A stretch of DNA of 64,000 nucleotides from the NCBI RefSeq assembly GCF_037038585.1, contig NC_092521.1, forward strand, positions 56,271,898 to 56,335,897, read 5' to 3'. Positions 1 to 11,202 of this stretch are shown here, one piece after another. The number at the start of each line of letters is the position of its first letter. Position 1 is the first letter of the stretch. Below the pieces are notes generated by a model that saw only the letters and a program-made list of their open reading frames with translations, was not told where the DNA came from and made no database searches. Source of the stretch: Patagioenas fasciata. Taxonomy: Eukaryota > Chordata > Aves > Columbiformes > Columbidae. The translations under genes were made by a program, and so were the position numbers.

Positions 1-1683
1 AACAACAGTGGATTCTGGATGAGCTGACCTCTTCCCCCTTATTTTAGGGATATTGTGATAGATCCAAGAAAACCCTAACCCTTTACTTACATTGCAATGG
101 TGCCTCAGAAACATCCTCTGCAGAATTTCCCTGTTTCACAAGTAACCTTGTAAATGCACTTGTCAAGAAGCACTGAGAAATTAACCAACCCATTGATTCA
201 TCTAAGTATACTAAATTCTAACTATGACAATTAAAAAGTGCAATATGTCATTATATGGTGTACCTGTGTGTATTTCTGGAAGAGGCTGTGTATTTATGTT
301 TTGAAACATGCTACACAAGATATGCAATCAAAATGAGAGAGAGGTGTGAACATGAAGGGACATTCTGTAGATGTAGATGAAAATATCTCACAGATGGCAC
401 TTTCTAATGTAAATTTTTATGCATCAAAAGAAAAGGGAAAGACAAGGATAACATGGTAGTTTTGAAGACAAGGGATTCGTTGCCTCAGACAGAGGATAGT
501 CTCTAAGAATAAGGTATGTCTGGGGATTTCATCTAGGAATGTATCACGCTCCTAAAGCAATTACTTCCCTTGCCATTCACAGCTTGCACTGGCAGGCACT
601 GCCCTGGACCGAGTCATCACCCCACTATGGAAAAATGCACATGTGAAGTCCTACCACCTTCATTTTACAAAGGCTTTTCTCTAAGTTGGTATTATTTAGT
701 AGAAGAAACCAATACTGACAGCACAGAAAGTGGGTACTGCCACTGAGGATGACTCAATTTTAGAGATATGGTTTGTTGTTTGGTGATTTTTTTGACCTTG
801 TATTTTGGAGTAGTCATCTGGAGCCAAAGACTGATAGTATCCTCCTTCATTCAGTAACCAAATTCCCATTAGAGCAGCACTTTTTGACAATTAGCTTCTC
901 TGTACTGATAAACTTGGACATATCTCAGCTTCTTTAAAGGTACAGCTCTTTGCAGGACAAAGAGAGAATTCAACAAAGCCTGGAGGAACTATAGTTTATA
1001 AGAAGCAGGAAAAGAGCACGCCTGTCTTTCATAAAAGACCAGGAAAAGCAGAGTTTTCCCATGTTATTTAGTCTCTCTGACAGATCTGGAACCACTTATC
1101 TCAGAAATGGTATCAGCTGCTCTCTTCCCACAGGCATCACCAGACTCCCAAAGCAACAGAGAAAGAAGGCAAAAGAGATTTGGCTACCTCCTCTGGATGC
1201 TCTGGCCAGCTGTTTTTCCCAGGAGGCAGGAGAGCTAGTGAATTAGAGCACTTTTCTCACATCAGCACTCCTAAATCTCAGCTCCAAAACAGATCGACAT
1301 AATTTGAATTCAAATTATTGACTAGACAGACCACCAATTGCACAGTGTCTCCAGCTACAAAAAGAAGCCAATCACAAACATGAGACCCTGTTCCAGGATC
1401 TCCTTTAGCCCTTGCATGGCGGCACTACAGGCACTATGAATGGTTATGAACTTATTTGAACTTCAGATCTCACCCTCCTGCCCAAGCCTAGCCATAAGGA
1501 AATGCCAAACAAGCCCGGCCAAAGCATGCTCAGTATTCAAACAGCTGGGCAGCTTCATAAATTGTTCCTAGAGGTAGCAGTGGTAGAAAAGCCTAGGACC
1601 CACCTCTGCCTACAGAATCCAGGTAGCACACAGTGGACACTTTTTAACAGTTTGACTTTACCTTGCTACCACCCTTCCTAAAG

Positions 1684-1750
1684 AAAACAAAAACAAACAA
1701 ACAAACAAACAAACCAAACAAAAACACAAACAAAAACCAAAAACCAAAAA
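1684..1750. repeat. CAAA-type simple repeat
   Basis: About 67 bases of A and C only, built mostly from CAAA units with interspersed CAAAA and CCAAA variants. It is an imperfect microsatellite with no coding content and no recognisable transposon next to it. Confidence 0.85.
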
Positions 1751-3781
1751 GATAGTAGTAATCAAAAGTTTTTTTTTTAGCTGATATTAATTAATAATGA
1801 AGAAAATAAATAAGTCATACAGACAGAGGGAATAGGTCCCACTTGAAGTGATATACGCAATTCCTTCACTAACATCACAGGCAGTTATTAAGCATTATCA
1901 GGGGAAACTAATCATAGCCTAAGGAACGTCCCAGGGTTTCTAGCACCCCTTTTTTTTTTCTTTTTTATTTTTTGCCATTCTGGCAATAGTGTTCACAATT
2001 AAGAATATCTAAGACACCTTGGCTTTGACACTCACCATTACTAAAGTAGACAAAAGATCTATGATTGCACAGAATGGCTGCAAGAGCCACAAAGCAAGAA
2101 ACAAAACACTGACTCCTGCCCACACAGCGCAAGTACCATGCTCTTCACCCATGTTTTGTCTCTATACCCTGATTTCAGGATCTTGCTAGCATGATGACCT
2201 GCGTAGCCTAGGACAAGAGCAAAGTGCCAAAACCTATGCGCTCTACATGTCCATCTAAAAGAAGAACGACTGAATTCTACATTTGCATTTAAATAACATT
2301 AAAGACTTAATTAAGGCCATTTAGGCATAAATAAAGGCATCATTTGTTGCAATGTACTACCCTAAGACCCAACCTAACACTCAGCTAAATCTGTCTCAAG
2401 TTGGACCTGAAGTTGCTCATAACAGCCACCGGAGGGAAACTAATATACAGAAACCTCAAGTCCATTTCTGTAGAGTCAGGGAACTCTCTTGGTCACTGCA
2501 CTGTTTTTCAATACACCTTAAGTGAAATCAGATAGAAATTAGTGACACTATCAGTTAAAACAGGGTGAAACTGAGGTATAAAAGTGAACCTTAAGGGTAG
2601 AAATATATATGGGTATCAGTTGTTCATTGATCATTTTTATTATCTGTTGGGATTTAAATGTTCCTCTGAAGCTGCTTATGTGTAACGGGGTTCTTTGTCA
2701 TCTTTCCTCTTTTCTAAATATAAAGTCCCTTTGTATATTCTTCAGAATAATGCTCTGTGTATATTTTCACATCTTCATAGTGTCTCTACTTCTAGCCCTT
2801 AAAAATAGTATCTAAGAGCTACAGAAGTTTGTGGCAACAAACTTTAGCCATAAGTAGGCATCTGTTCAAGAGAAACTGTGGTATTCAGGGAGTCTGCAGC
2901 AGTTTTTTGTTGCAGAAGTATTTAATAATAAGCATCAAGATTTAATAAAATCTTTAGTAGCAAACTATCAAACCTTTCTGGATCTCCATTGTATCACTTG
3001 GATAGAACCTCTTTAAAACAGGAACTTGAAAGACTCAAGGCTTTGTTCTGGCTTTCTGTAAAACAGCTACTAACAACTGTCACTGACGGGATGTCATTTG
3101 CGGGAGATTTTCTGCAAGGCTGAAAACTTCTCCCCTGTAAGAACTCATAGAGATCTAATGCTAATGTCACCTGAAACTAAGCAATCCACGAGAATGGATG
3201 TTGTCCTGAAGAACAACCAGGCATGCCCGGAGGATTAACAAGACAATATGACTAGTTACAGCCTATTTTTAGTAGTAGTTTGACTTTAGACATATTTGTA
3301 TTCTCGAAAGCTGCCTGGTATTTCTATTCAAATAAACAAATGAAGGATGAAAAGGAGTGAAAAGCAGAAGATAAGCACAGCAGATGATCCTCTCTGTTTA
3401 CATTCTGTGAGGAGGGGAAAGTTTGTACGGGTCTAGATTTTGGGTTTGGCATAAAGCTGCTTGAAAGGAACAGTCTCTCCTCAGAAATGAGAAATACAGA
3501 AGAGGCCATGCATCTTGAGGTATTAAAACTTCTCTGCTGAGCCAATCCTGAGAAGTGTGGGAAAGTTGATGAGAATTCAGGTTCCTAATTTATTTCCCTG
3601 ATAACGAATCAAGAAATGAAAAAGAGTAAGACATGGGGAAAAATGGGAAAGCTTCTTCCATGTTAATACACAAGTCAATTAAATTAGATTAGTACTGGGA
3701 ATCTAGAAAACACAGGACTAAGAAATTATTACAATGATTATAAAAATTGTTCTGGGCTTGCCACCTTTGAGAAGATTCCTC

Positions 3782-3784
<3 letters not shown>

Positions 3785-3821
<37 letters not shown>
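3785..3821. repeat. Poly-A run of 37 bases
   Basis: An uninterrupted run of 37 A residues. Such a run can be the tail of a retroposed RNA, but the roughly 150 bases before it hold no recognisable gene or SINE and I see no clear target-site duplication. The origin is therefore open, and the exact length may be affected by sequencing slippage. Confidence 0.9.
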
Positions 3822-3824
<3 letters not shown>

Positions 3825-4620
3825 TTTGCTAGCCATAAAAATCCACTAACATTTATATAACAATCTGTTAAAACTACTTCAATATTTTTATCCTAGAACG
3901 AATATAATTTCAACATATTTTATAAATGCTCCTCTTCATTTAATATTCCTTCCTGCTCTTTCTCCTTGATTTCTACAATAACCATTGATTAATTATTTCC
4001 TATTTTCATTGGTTTCCCTAGTGTAGGCTATTTTCGTCCTGTTAAGTGGTTAATCTTGGAAGGAAGTGTCAGTACTGATTTAGTCTAATTTAATTTTTAG
4101 ATTGAATATTCTGATTTTAACAACTCTGACAGTTTTCACTGAAAAAAATATGTTGTAGAAAATAATTATTTTATAAACCAAATTTTACTGCCTATTCCCG
4201 TTTATATTGTTGTCCCCTTTTTTTCTTAGCCTCCAAAATTCATATTTGAACTATGATGGCCAGAGTTCCTTTCCAAGAAAGACTTTTCTATGATTCTATT
4301 ATTCAATATATTGTTTAGGATGATTCTCAGTTGAAATGGAAAGAACAATTTGTTTAGTACTAAAATGAAAGTTAAGTTCCATTTATGCATCAGCTCATCT
4401 CAGTTTTCTCTTCTCTTGCAACTTCAGTTTTTGCATGAAGGCACTAATCTAAAAATATCTTCTAAAATAAAAGATTTTTTTCCAATTATTTTGAAGGTTC
4501 CAGAAGTCCTTATAGCTAGCTGAGACTTCTTTTACAGCTCTGCTGACTGTTCACATCAAGAGCAGAGTCCTCAAAACAAACAGCTTAGTCTGGAGAAGTT
4601 GTTTGTGTCAAGGTGAAGAC

Positions 4621-4634
4621 TGCATCATGATGCA
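4621..4634. repeat. Perfect 14-base palindrome
   Basis: TGCATCATGATGCA equals its own reverse complement. It contains two TGCAT words facing each other. It may be a chance palindrome or a dimeric binding site; nothing near it decides between these. Confidence 0.8.
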
Positions 4635-7600
4635 TATTTATACAAGAATGAATTGAGGTTGCACAGATAAAGCACGCTTCCCTGACTTAAAAGAAATATG
4701 CTACGTGATAGATAAATACATTATTCACACGCAAAATAGGATCACAGTCTCTTAATAGAAGTGTTTCCGAAGCCACATCCTTTCCCTCTGCCTAGATCAA
4801 GTCTGTAATAAGCAGGACCATTCTTCACCACAGAAGAAGGTGGTGATGGTTTTCTGCTCTGTGCTTCAGATTTTGCAAGTTACCACTTCTGAAGTGTTAC
4901 AATTTGGTCAGATTCAATCAGGTTTTCTCAGAGCAAAAACCATATTCATAACAGAAAACCTATTACAAACCCCTGATTCAAACATGGCTCAGCAGACTTT
5001 TTAAAGAAATCTTTACAAAGATATTAAAACAGATCACTGGCAGCCTCATGAGTTTATTATTCAAATTCCTTTAGAGGTAGCAACCAACTAAAGGCTACAG
5101 AGAAATCAACAGTTATGCCTCTGACAAGAGCGCATTTTGTTATCTGATAACACTGCTAAGCAAACAAAAAACTCCCATTTGCTTTGCTTTGCTTCTACCA
5201 TTCCCTGTTTTATACAGTACTGCAGAAGATTATCTTATCCCACAATTTGCATTTTAAATCTCTTTCTAACTGCTTCCTTTCTTCGTTTGCTCAGAACCTA
5301 GTTTTCAAGCAAGCTGACCTACTTTATCTTATTTTGGTACTTGCAGTAAATTCCCTTAAGCTTGTCTACTCTGACATTGCTTAAAATGTCTTCTAAATAC
5401 CAGTAATCATCTCTCTTAAAGCAAAAAGATCTATTACAACTGATGCAAGAATTATAAAATATTAGTCCTCCTGAAAGCCAAGAACGTTTTTACATTGAAA
5501 CAGTATATTTTTCATTGAATTCCATGAAAATGGCTGAGGTATTTTGGAAGTGAAAACAAACAAAAGCCTTCAGGCTGAAACAGAATTCATCAGGTGAAAT
5601 TTAGCCCAAATACTATCTTGTATGGTCTTAAGTACAAAAAAAAAAAAAAACCAAACAAGAGTCTAGTAATGGAACATACAAGGCAACTTTAATACAGGTG
5701 ACAGTAATAGCCCCATTTTTAATAAACATAAATCCTTTATTCTTTTATCACTGGCAACAAATGCAAACCCTGCTTTAAGATCTGCTGAATTGTTTACAGT
5801 ATTTATATGAAAGAGGCTCTCCAAAAGAATTGGTAAATGGTTTTACCGCTATAATGCTCAGATATGACAAGATGCAAAAAAATACCATGGTGATGAGAGA
5901 TGATTTGACAAAATCACATTTGAATAACTGTTGCTCTAAAACTATGACATTTGTAGTTGAATTCCCACTATAAGTATTTTTTTTATTCCACTTAATCTTC
6001 AAGCAACCAGTAAAAGTGGCAAAGAAAATTTGTGGTGAAGGTTGAAGTTGTTCTGTGAAAACAGAGGCATTATATTTATTGTGTCTGTGCATGCTACAGA
6101 AACTAGAAGGGCTCACTGCAGTACAAAATAATTTGCATAGCTGTTTTTTTATTTACTGATCTACCAGTGCAACAAAACAGAAGCTTTGAGGAATGAGCTT
6201 AAAATAATTTACAGGATTTATGTAGCTGAGATTCCTGCAGGTATAGCAAATATTAGGTGACTGTATCAATTTAGCAGTTAAAATTGGCTCCCAAAATTAC
6301 TAGTATTTAGAATACTAATATCAAGATAAATTGTGAAGCTAACATTTCCTCCTGGAGATCATAGCTCTGGACTTGATGTTGGGAAGGAGAGACAGAGAAG
6401 TTATAAATCCTGGGTTCTCCTCTAAGCTTGGAGAGGAAAAGCAGCCATTGCATTCACACATAATACAAAAATCACCATTTTCAAACCTCTGTATAGCTTT
6501 TCAGGTCACAAGGAAGGAAACTATGCAGCAGGTGTATCTCTCAAAGAGAGATCAAGGGGAAAGATACAGTTTTCTTCTGGTCTTCCCTTTTAGGATTTCC
6601 TCAGATTTGCAGGAGATTAGGAGACTCACCTAATCTCCATACATTTCACATAGAGATCTGTTGGCGTAGCTGTGCTCACTGGTAGGCTTTCTATCAGCAA
6701 CACAGATTCCAGGCTTTAAGGACCAAAGTGTATATCAAAGACCAGCATCTTCCTTTCCCATATACAGGCAATGATACAGCAGGGCACTACAGGCACACTA
6801 TGGATATATTTTAGTGCTTATTATAAACCTTAAGAACAAAAATAATAGTATTCAACCTGGAAGAAGCAAGTAACTTTCTGAGAAGTGCCTATCAAAGAAG
6901 ATATGATCATCATCTGATGGAAGGCAGGTATGTCCTAGACCCTTTATCCATGAGAACTAACCTCAACAAATGCAAATATCCAGTATTTGTCACAGCACAC
7001 ATTTCTCTGCATTTTTTTTGCCTCTATTGCATAGCTTTCCTGTTTAATAAAACCCAAAACCTTGCAACATTTTCCACTAATCATCACTGAGGTCCTGAAA
7101 AATCTTAAGGAAAAAAAACCAAAATCATTTAGAAATAATATCTCAGGGCAGGTTCTGAATTTAGAGCTTATAAATTCACAGCACTATTCTGACAAAGATA
7201 TAGAAAAACAACATGGCAAAACTGTAGCCAGAATATGGATAAACTCATTCACTGACACAGAGACTAATCCAAGCTACAAGAAGATGACAAAGAAATGTCC
7301 AGCCTCAGGAAAGCTTCTCCTTGTATTTAAGATTCTTGCCTTAGCGAACTTCTGACAGATATCCATTTCCCTGGAATATCTTTAATTCCCACACAGTTAT
7401 ATTTTCAAGGCAACTGCAGTTACTGCATTTGTTTGAGTTAGATGACAAGCATTCATCTCTTGGTTGAAACTTGGAACGCTGCATAAATCTCAAAAAGCTA
7501 CATAGTATAAGAAACCATTGTTAAATCAAAATTGTTATAAAACCAGAAAGAGAGCATGAATTATTTTCATATGAAGTATTCAATAAATGTATAAATTTCA

Positions 7601-7690
7601 CTTCTTTTTAGGAAACAATAAAGGTGCTTCTTCACGGGAATAACTATAGATCTACTTACTAGAGTTCTATCACTCCTTGGAGTAAGTAGA

Positions 7691-7699
7691 GCCATCTTG
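7691..7699 (-). promoter_or_regulatory. Possible YY1 site
   Basis: The word GCCATCTTG on the plus strand is the reverse complement of the YY1 core CAAGATGGC. It is a single short match about 3.5 kb upstream of the GNAL start codon. Matches of this length occur by chance, so it is only a candidate. Confidence 0.25.
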
Positions 7700-7857
7700 T
7701 GGACATATCTAGCTGATGCATATGACTGGAAACCACCTCCAACTACTTATTTCTTCGGTGGAATTATACATTGAAATGAAGAAGAAAAAACAGTTCAGTG
7801 TTTTACTTAAAGTTCAGATCTTACTACATTATATATATTTATTAATTGTCCCCACAA

Positions 7858-8331
7858 TTCAAAAAAGTCCTGGACAGATTGGAGAAGGTCCAAAGGAGAG
7901 CCGCCAAGATGATCAAAGGGCTGGAAAACCTGCCCCATCAAAGGACTTTGGTCTCTTCTCCCTGGAGAAGGCTGAAAATTGACTTCATCACAGTATTCCT
8001 GTATTTAAAGGGCAGCTACAAAGAGGACAGAGCCTCTCTCTTCACAAGGAGCCACCTGGAGAAGACAAGGGACCCGAAGTACAAGTTGCACCAGGAGAGG
8101 TTTCATCTCAATGTAAGAAAGACATTTTTTACAGTGAGAACAACCATTCACTCCCCAGGGACATGGTAGAGTCACCATTGCTGAAGGTTTTCAAGATGCA
8201 ACTGGACAAGGTGCTAGATAACCACATCTAGGCTACCTTTCCCATGAAAGATGAATGAGATGATCTTTTGAAGGACCCCTTTTTGGGTCCCTTCCCCATA
8301 GAACAGTCCTGGGCTGTTCTATGATTCTAAG
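7858..8331 (+). mobile_element. CR1 LINE, truncated 3' end
   Basis: The stretch matches the end of the CR1 second reading frame plus its 3' untranslated region as known from bird genomes. In order it shows a gagaaggtccaaaggagag block (end of the reverse transcriptase ORF; reads LEKVQRRAAKMIKGLENLP), an aaagggcagctacaaagagg block, a caccaggagaggtttcatct block, and a terminal ggctgttctatgattct tail. It is truncated at the 5' end, as most CR1 copies are, and carries small internal deletions and stops. It cannot code for a working protein. The plus orientation follows from the tail. The degree of decay suggests an old insertion. Confidence 0.88.
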
Positions 8332-9759
8332 TTCAGTTAACATAAGGAGAACCATAGGTAATTAGTACTACTGAAAAACTAAACCAGTCATTAAGCTCTG
8401 ATTTGGATTACTAACCTTAGAAAATGTTGAACATTATTCCAGGAAAGGTTCTCCAAAGGCTATTCAGATGAGAAAACTGCATCATACTGAATTCCTCACT
8501 TTAAAGTCTCGAAAATCCCAGTCCATGGTCATTGGGAAGTAGTGATGGTCACTATTCCTCTGGGGAAAGAAAGAAGGCAGGTTGCTTATTGTTCTTTATT
8601 AGAAGTCCTAAGGAAAGAAAAAGTAAGAATTCTTCTCCCTAAAGACCCAATTTTCTCTTGTAGGTCACCGAAGAATCTTTCAGTGGACCAAAGTTTTGAC
8701 ATTTATAAGGTGGAATATTTATATCAGTGTTTGTCTGAGTGGTTTGTTTTTTCAAGCCATTTTCAACTATCCGTACTTATTATTCCATTGGCTGATATTT
8801 CAAAATTATTTATAAAGCATGTCATTTTACAGTGCATATTCTGACAGGTTTCATCTGTAACCCTAAATATATCACTCACCTTCCCTTTTACTCACTGAGC
8901 ATACACTGTACATGCCCAGGAACACTTTATTGGGAGAAATTTCACCTGATCTGAACTAATTTGGCCAGATGACAGTATTTCCTTTACTGTTTGGAAAGCA
9001 ACTCATTATTCTGCAAATGCTGTTGTATGCACCAAGCTCGAAGAAACACCTTCACAGAAATAAGTATGCACATTGACATTTGGGCCTCAAATGATGACTC
9101 CCTAACTTCCACCATTACTTTGTTTGGTTGTTGGTTTTGTTCGTTTTTTTTTTTTTCTCCATTATTTTATTGTATTGTTGGATGAGTAGCAAATTCTCCT
9201 ATGTGATCTAATTACACTGAAAAGTGTACAGCTGCTAACGCCAGGATCACAGCTATTTGGTCCAGACTGAACCTTTAGATTCTACTTATCCAAATTCCCA
9301 TTCTGTTTTCAGCTGAAAGCTGAAATCTTTCCCTCACAACCTAAGAGGTGGTATATCCTTTTGGTCCACAAAAACTTCCAGTCAAGACACAGCAGTGCTG
9401 CAATAGTGCTTAAAACGTTCTCTGCTGTGATGTAACTGCCTATGTGTTCTGCAAGAAAATTACAACCAGGACACAATATAATCCTGCATTAAAATATACA
9501 GTGGAAGCAACAGCTATTAGATTATCTTTTTGGAGGTAAGGCATCTGTCCAAATAGTTGGTAAGCATTTTGAAGGGTATAAGGGAACAATATCTACAGTA
9601 TGCTGGATCCTGCTAATATTTTCACTGGCAAAACCTCCTTTGTGTGGTGCAATCACAGACAGTTGATGCTTTCAGTTAAAAGGCATCTATTTATTTTTTG
9701 CTAATGTAGGGTGTTGGGGATTTTTTCCAGTGAATGTTAATGCACAACTCACTGCTTAC
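8332..9759. other. Non-coding stretch, no feature seen
   Basis: AT-rich DNA between the CR1 fragment and the minus-strand candidate exon. It has only short open frames without protein-like composition and a T-rich tract near 9,140-9,160. I see no RNA gene or repeat family that I can name. Confidence 0.55.
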
Positions 9760-9969
9760 TAAATACATATTTTAGAGGACGTTCTCTAAATCGTTTGACA
9801 CAAATAGATCTATCACAAAACCAATTCTGTTTCCCATATCCAGGAACTAAAAACTGTGGCAAATTTGCTCTAATACGTTCATCATAAAGAAGTATAGGAA
9901 TTGTACCTCCCTCCGTTTCTTCATACAGCAGTATATAAATAGTGGCATCTATTAATGTAATATTGGTCA
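9760..9969 (-). CDS. Unassigned candidate internal exon
   Basis: I do not recognise the product. On the minus strand a strong acceptor (tttgtctcctattttttttc followed by cag) precedes 210 open bases that end at a GTAAGC donor. Both inferred junctions are phase 1, so the exon is symmetric and encodes about 70 residues. The peptide includes ITLIDATIYILLYEETEGG and a later segment with GYGKQNWFCDRSICVKRF, with two cysteines and a mix of acidic and basic residues. Four codons contain CpG (ACG, CGT, CGA, CGT), unusual for AT-rich non-coding DNA. A branch-like taatgac lies about 35-40 bases before the acceptor. The same frame stays open from about 10,084 to a TGA at 9,749, so a chance opening, an old pseudogene or a foreign remnant remains possible. 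No partner exon was identified. It lies about 0.5 kb on the far side of the GNAL CpG island, in the direction of divergent transcription. Confidence 0.3.
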
Positions 9970-10489
9970 CTGGAAAAAAAATAGGAGACAAAACCAATGA
10001 CAGGGTCATTACACAATCCAAAGAGACGCTGCATGAATAAAGAGGTTCATGAACACTGTCAATGTTACTGAAGCAAAAGACTAAATTATGCTAAGGCATA
10101 TGTCAGTTGTAATAGTGGACACATGACCTTTGTTTCAAGATGTAGGGACGCGTAGTTTCATTCAGTAGCCACACACCCTCAAAGAACGACTTGGAATTTT
10201 ATTAAATGTTACTGCAGAAAAACTGCTGAGATTACGAAGAACGTGGAGACAAAGCTGAAGCAAATCCCATTTGAGACACATTTGGAGTAACATGGATTTG
10301 TCCAGGACTTCAGGTGAAGGAGGGCTGCCATGGATTTTGGACCGATTTCCAGCACCAGCCTCCCCTCCAAGGCCCGCAGCAGCATGCCGCTGGAGTACTA
10401 CCATCGCCAACGCTGACTGAGGGAGTGAGCACACCCCAACATCACCTGCTATTTTCTCTCACTGTTGCACCCAAAGCCTTCCTCCCACC
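9970..10489. other. Flank between candidate exon and CpG island
   Basis: Transition from AT-rich DNA to the GC-rich island. A 90-codon minus-strand frame at 10,162-10,434 has no recognisable domain and no clear donor at its end. A minus-strand AATAAA lies near 10,200 but nothing ties it to a transcript. I cannot assign a gene here. Confidence 0.45.
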
Positions 10490-11060
10490 GCACCGTTAGT
10501 CAGCGTGTGGGCGAGAAGCCGACGTGTGCGTACAGGGGCTGAAAACCATGTTGTAGCTGGGAGGGTGGCAGGTTGGCAGGGGCCAGTGGCACCCTGAGAG
10601 GTCCCTGTCTGTGAGAGGCCTCAGCCTTGGGTTTTTCCCCGAGGATGCCGTCAGGGGTTAGGCCTGGGCCGACCCTCAGGAGGCAACCACCGCCGTGCCC
10701 CCGGGGTGTGTGGGGGGCTCGGGTAGTGTTGGTAGCAAAGCGACGAGGGTCCCCCGGTCTGTGCGCGGAGCGGGAGCTGTGAGCACCCTCGCCCCCTCCG
10801 CGGGCAGGCGGCCATGGGGCGGGGGCGGCGTGAGGGGCCGGCAGAGCCGGTTGGCGGTGGGGGCTGCGAACGTGTGTCTGTGTGTGTGCGCCTGTGTGGT
10901 GGTGGCGGCGCGGGCGGCGTGCCCCCGCCCTTCCCCCGCCGGCGCCCGGCGCTGCGCGGTGGGCTGGCGCTGGGGTATTTACGGTAAGGTAGACCCGGCG
11001 GTGGCAGCTCGGTGTCAGGTGATCGGCGCTGAGGAGTCGTTGCCGCCGCCCGGGAGGAAA

Positions 11061-11087
11061 ATGCAACATGGCCCAGCGGGGCCGTGA
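11061..11087 (+). other. Upstream ORF 1 before GNAL start
   Basis: A short frame of eight codons plus stop (MQHGPAGP) that lies before the GNAL start, probably within the 5' untranslated region. Its ATG has A at -3 but C at +4, so initiation strength is intermediate. It overlaps upstream ORF 2 in another frame. Its presence in the mRNA depends on the unplaced transcription start. Confidence 0.45.
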
Positions 11088-11154
11088 GGGGCTCCGAGGC
11101 GCCCCCTCCCCGCCCGCCGCCTCTCCGGCGCGTAGGGCCGGCGGGAAGCGCTGA
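11068..11154 (+). other. Upstream ORF 2, strong start context
   Basis: A frame of 28 codons plus stop whose ATG has A at -3 and G at +4, which is at least as favourable as the context of the GNAL start itself. It is rich in Arg, Pro, Ala and Gly and shows no domain. It ends 48 bases before the GNAL ATG, close enough to permit reinitiation but likely to reduce translation of the long isoform if it is in the transcript. That effect is inferred from general knowledge of upstream ORFs. Confidence 0.45.
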
Positions 11155-11202
11155 GGCCAACCCCGCCGCGCCAGAGCCCGTCCCCGGCGGGGGCACCGAG
11201 CC

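Larger units (their letters stand above)
1..7857. other. Intergenic DNA upstream of GNAL, no gene seen
   Basis: This AT-rich stretch has stops in all frames at short intervals. The longest open frame, on the minus strand at about 5,775-6,116, shows no domain and no good splice context. The region holds a CAAA-type repeat near 1,700, a 37-base A run at 3,785, a shorter A run near 5,636 and a perfect 14-base palindrome at 4,621. Near 4,290 the words tttctatgattctatt resemble the tail of an old CR1 element, but too little is left to call one. Calling it intergenic rests on its position before the GNAL first exon and is an inference. Confidence 0.6.

Noticed and set aside
4260-4310. ttctatgattctatta resembles a CR1 terminal repeat
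   Set aside because: The preceding sequence lacks the usual CR1 3' blocks; too short to call an element.
5775-6116. 113-codon minus-strand open frame
   Set aside because: AT-driven composition, no domain and no splice context; taken as chance.
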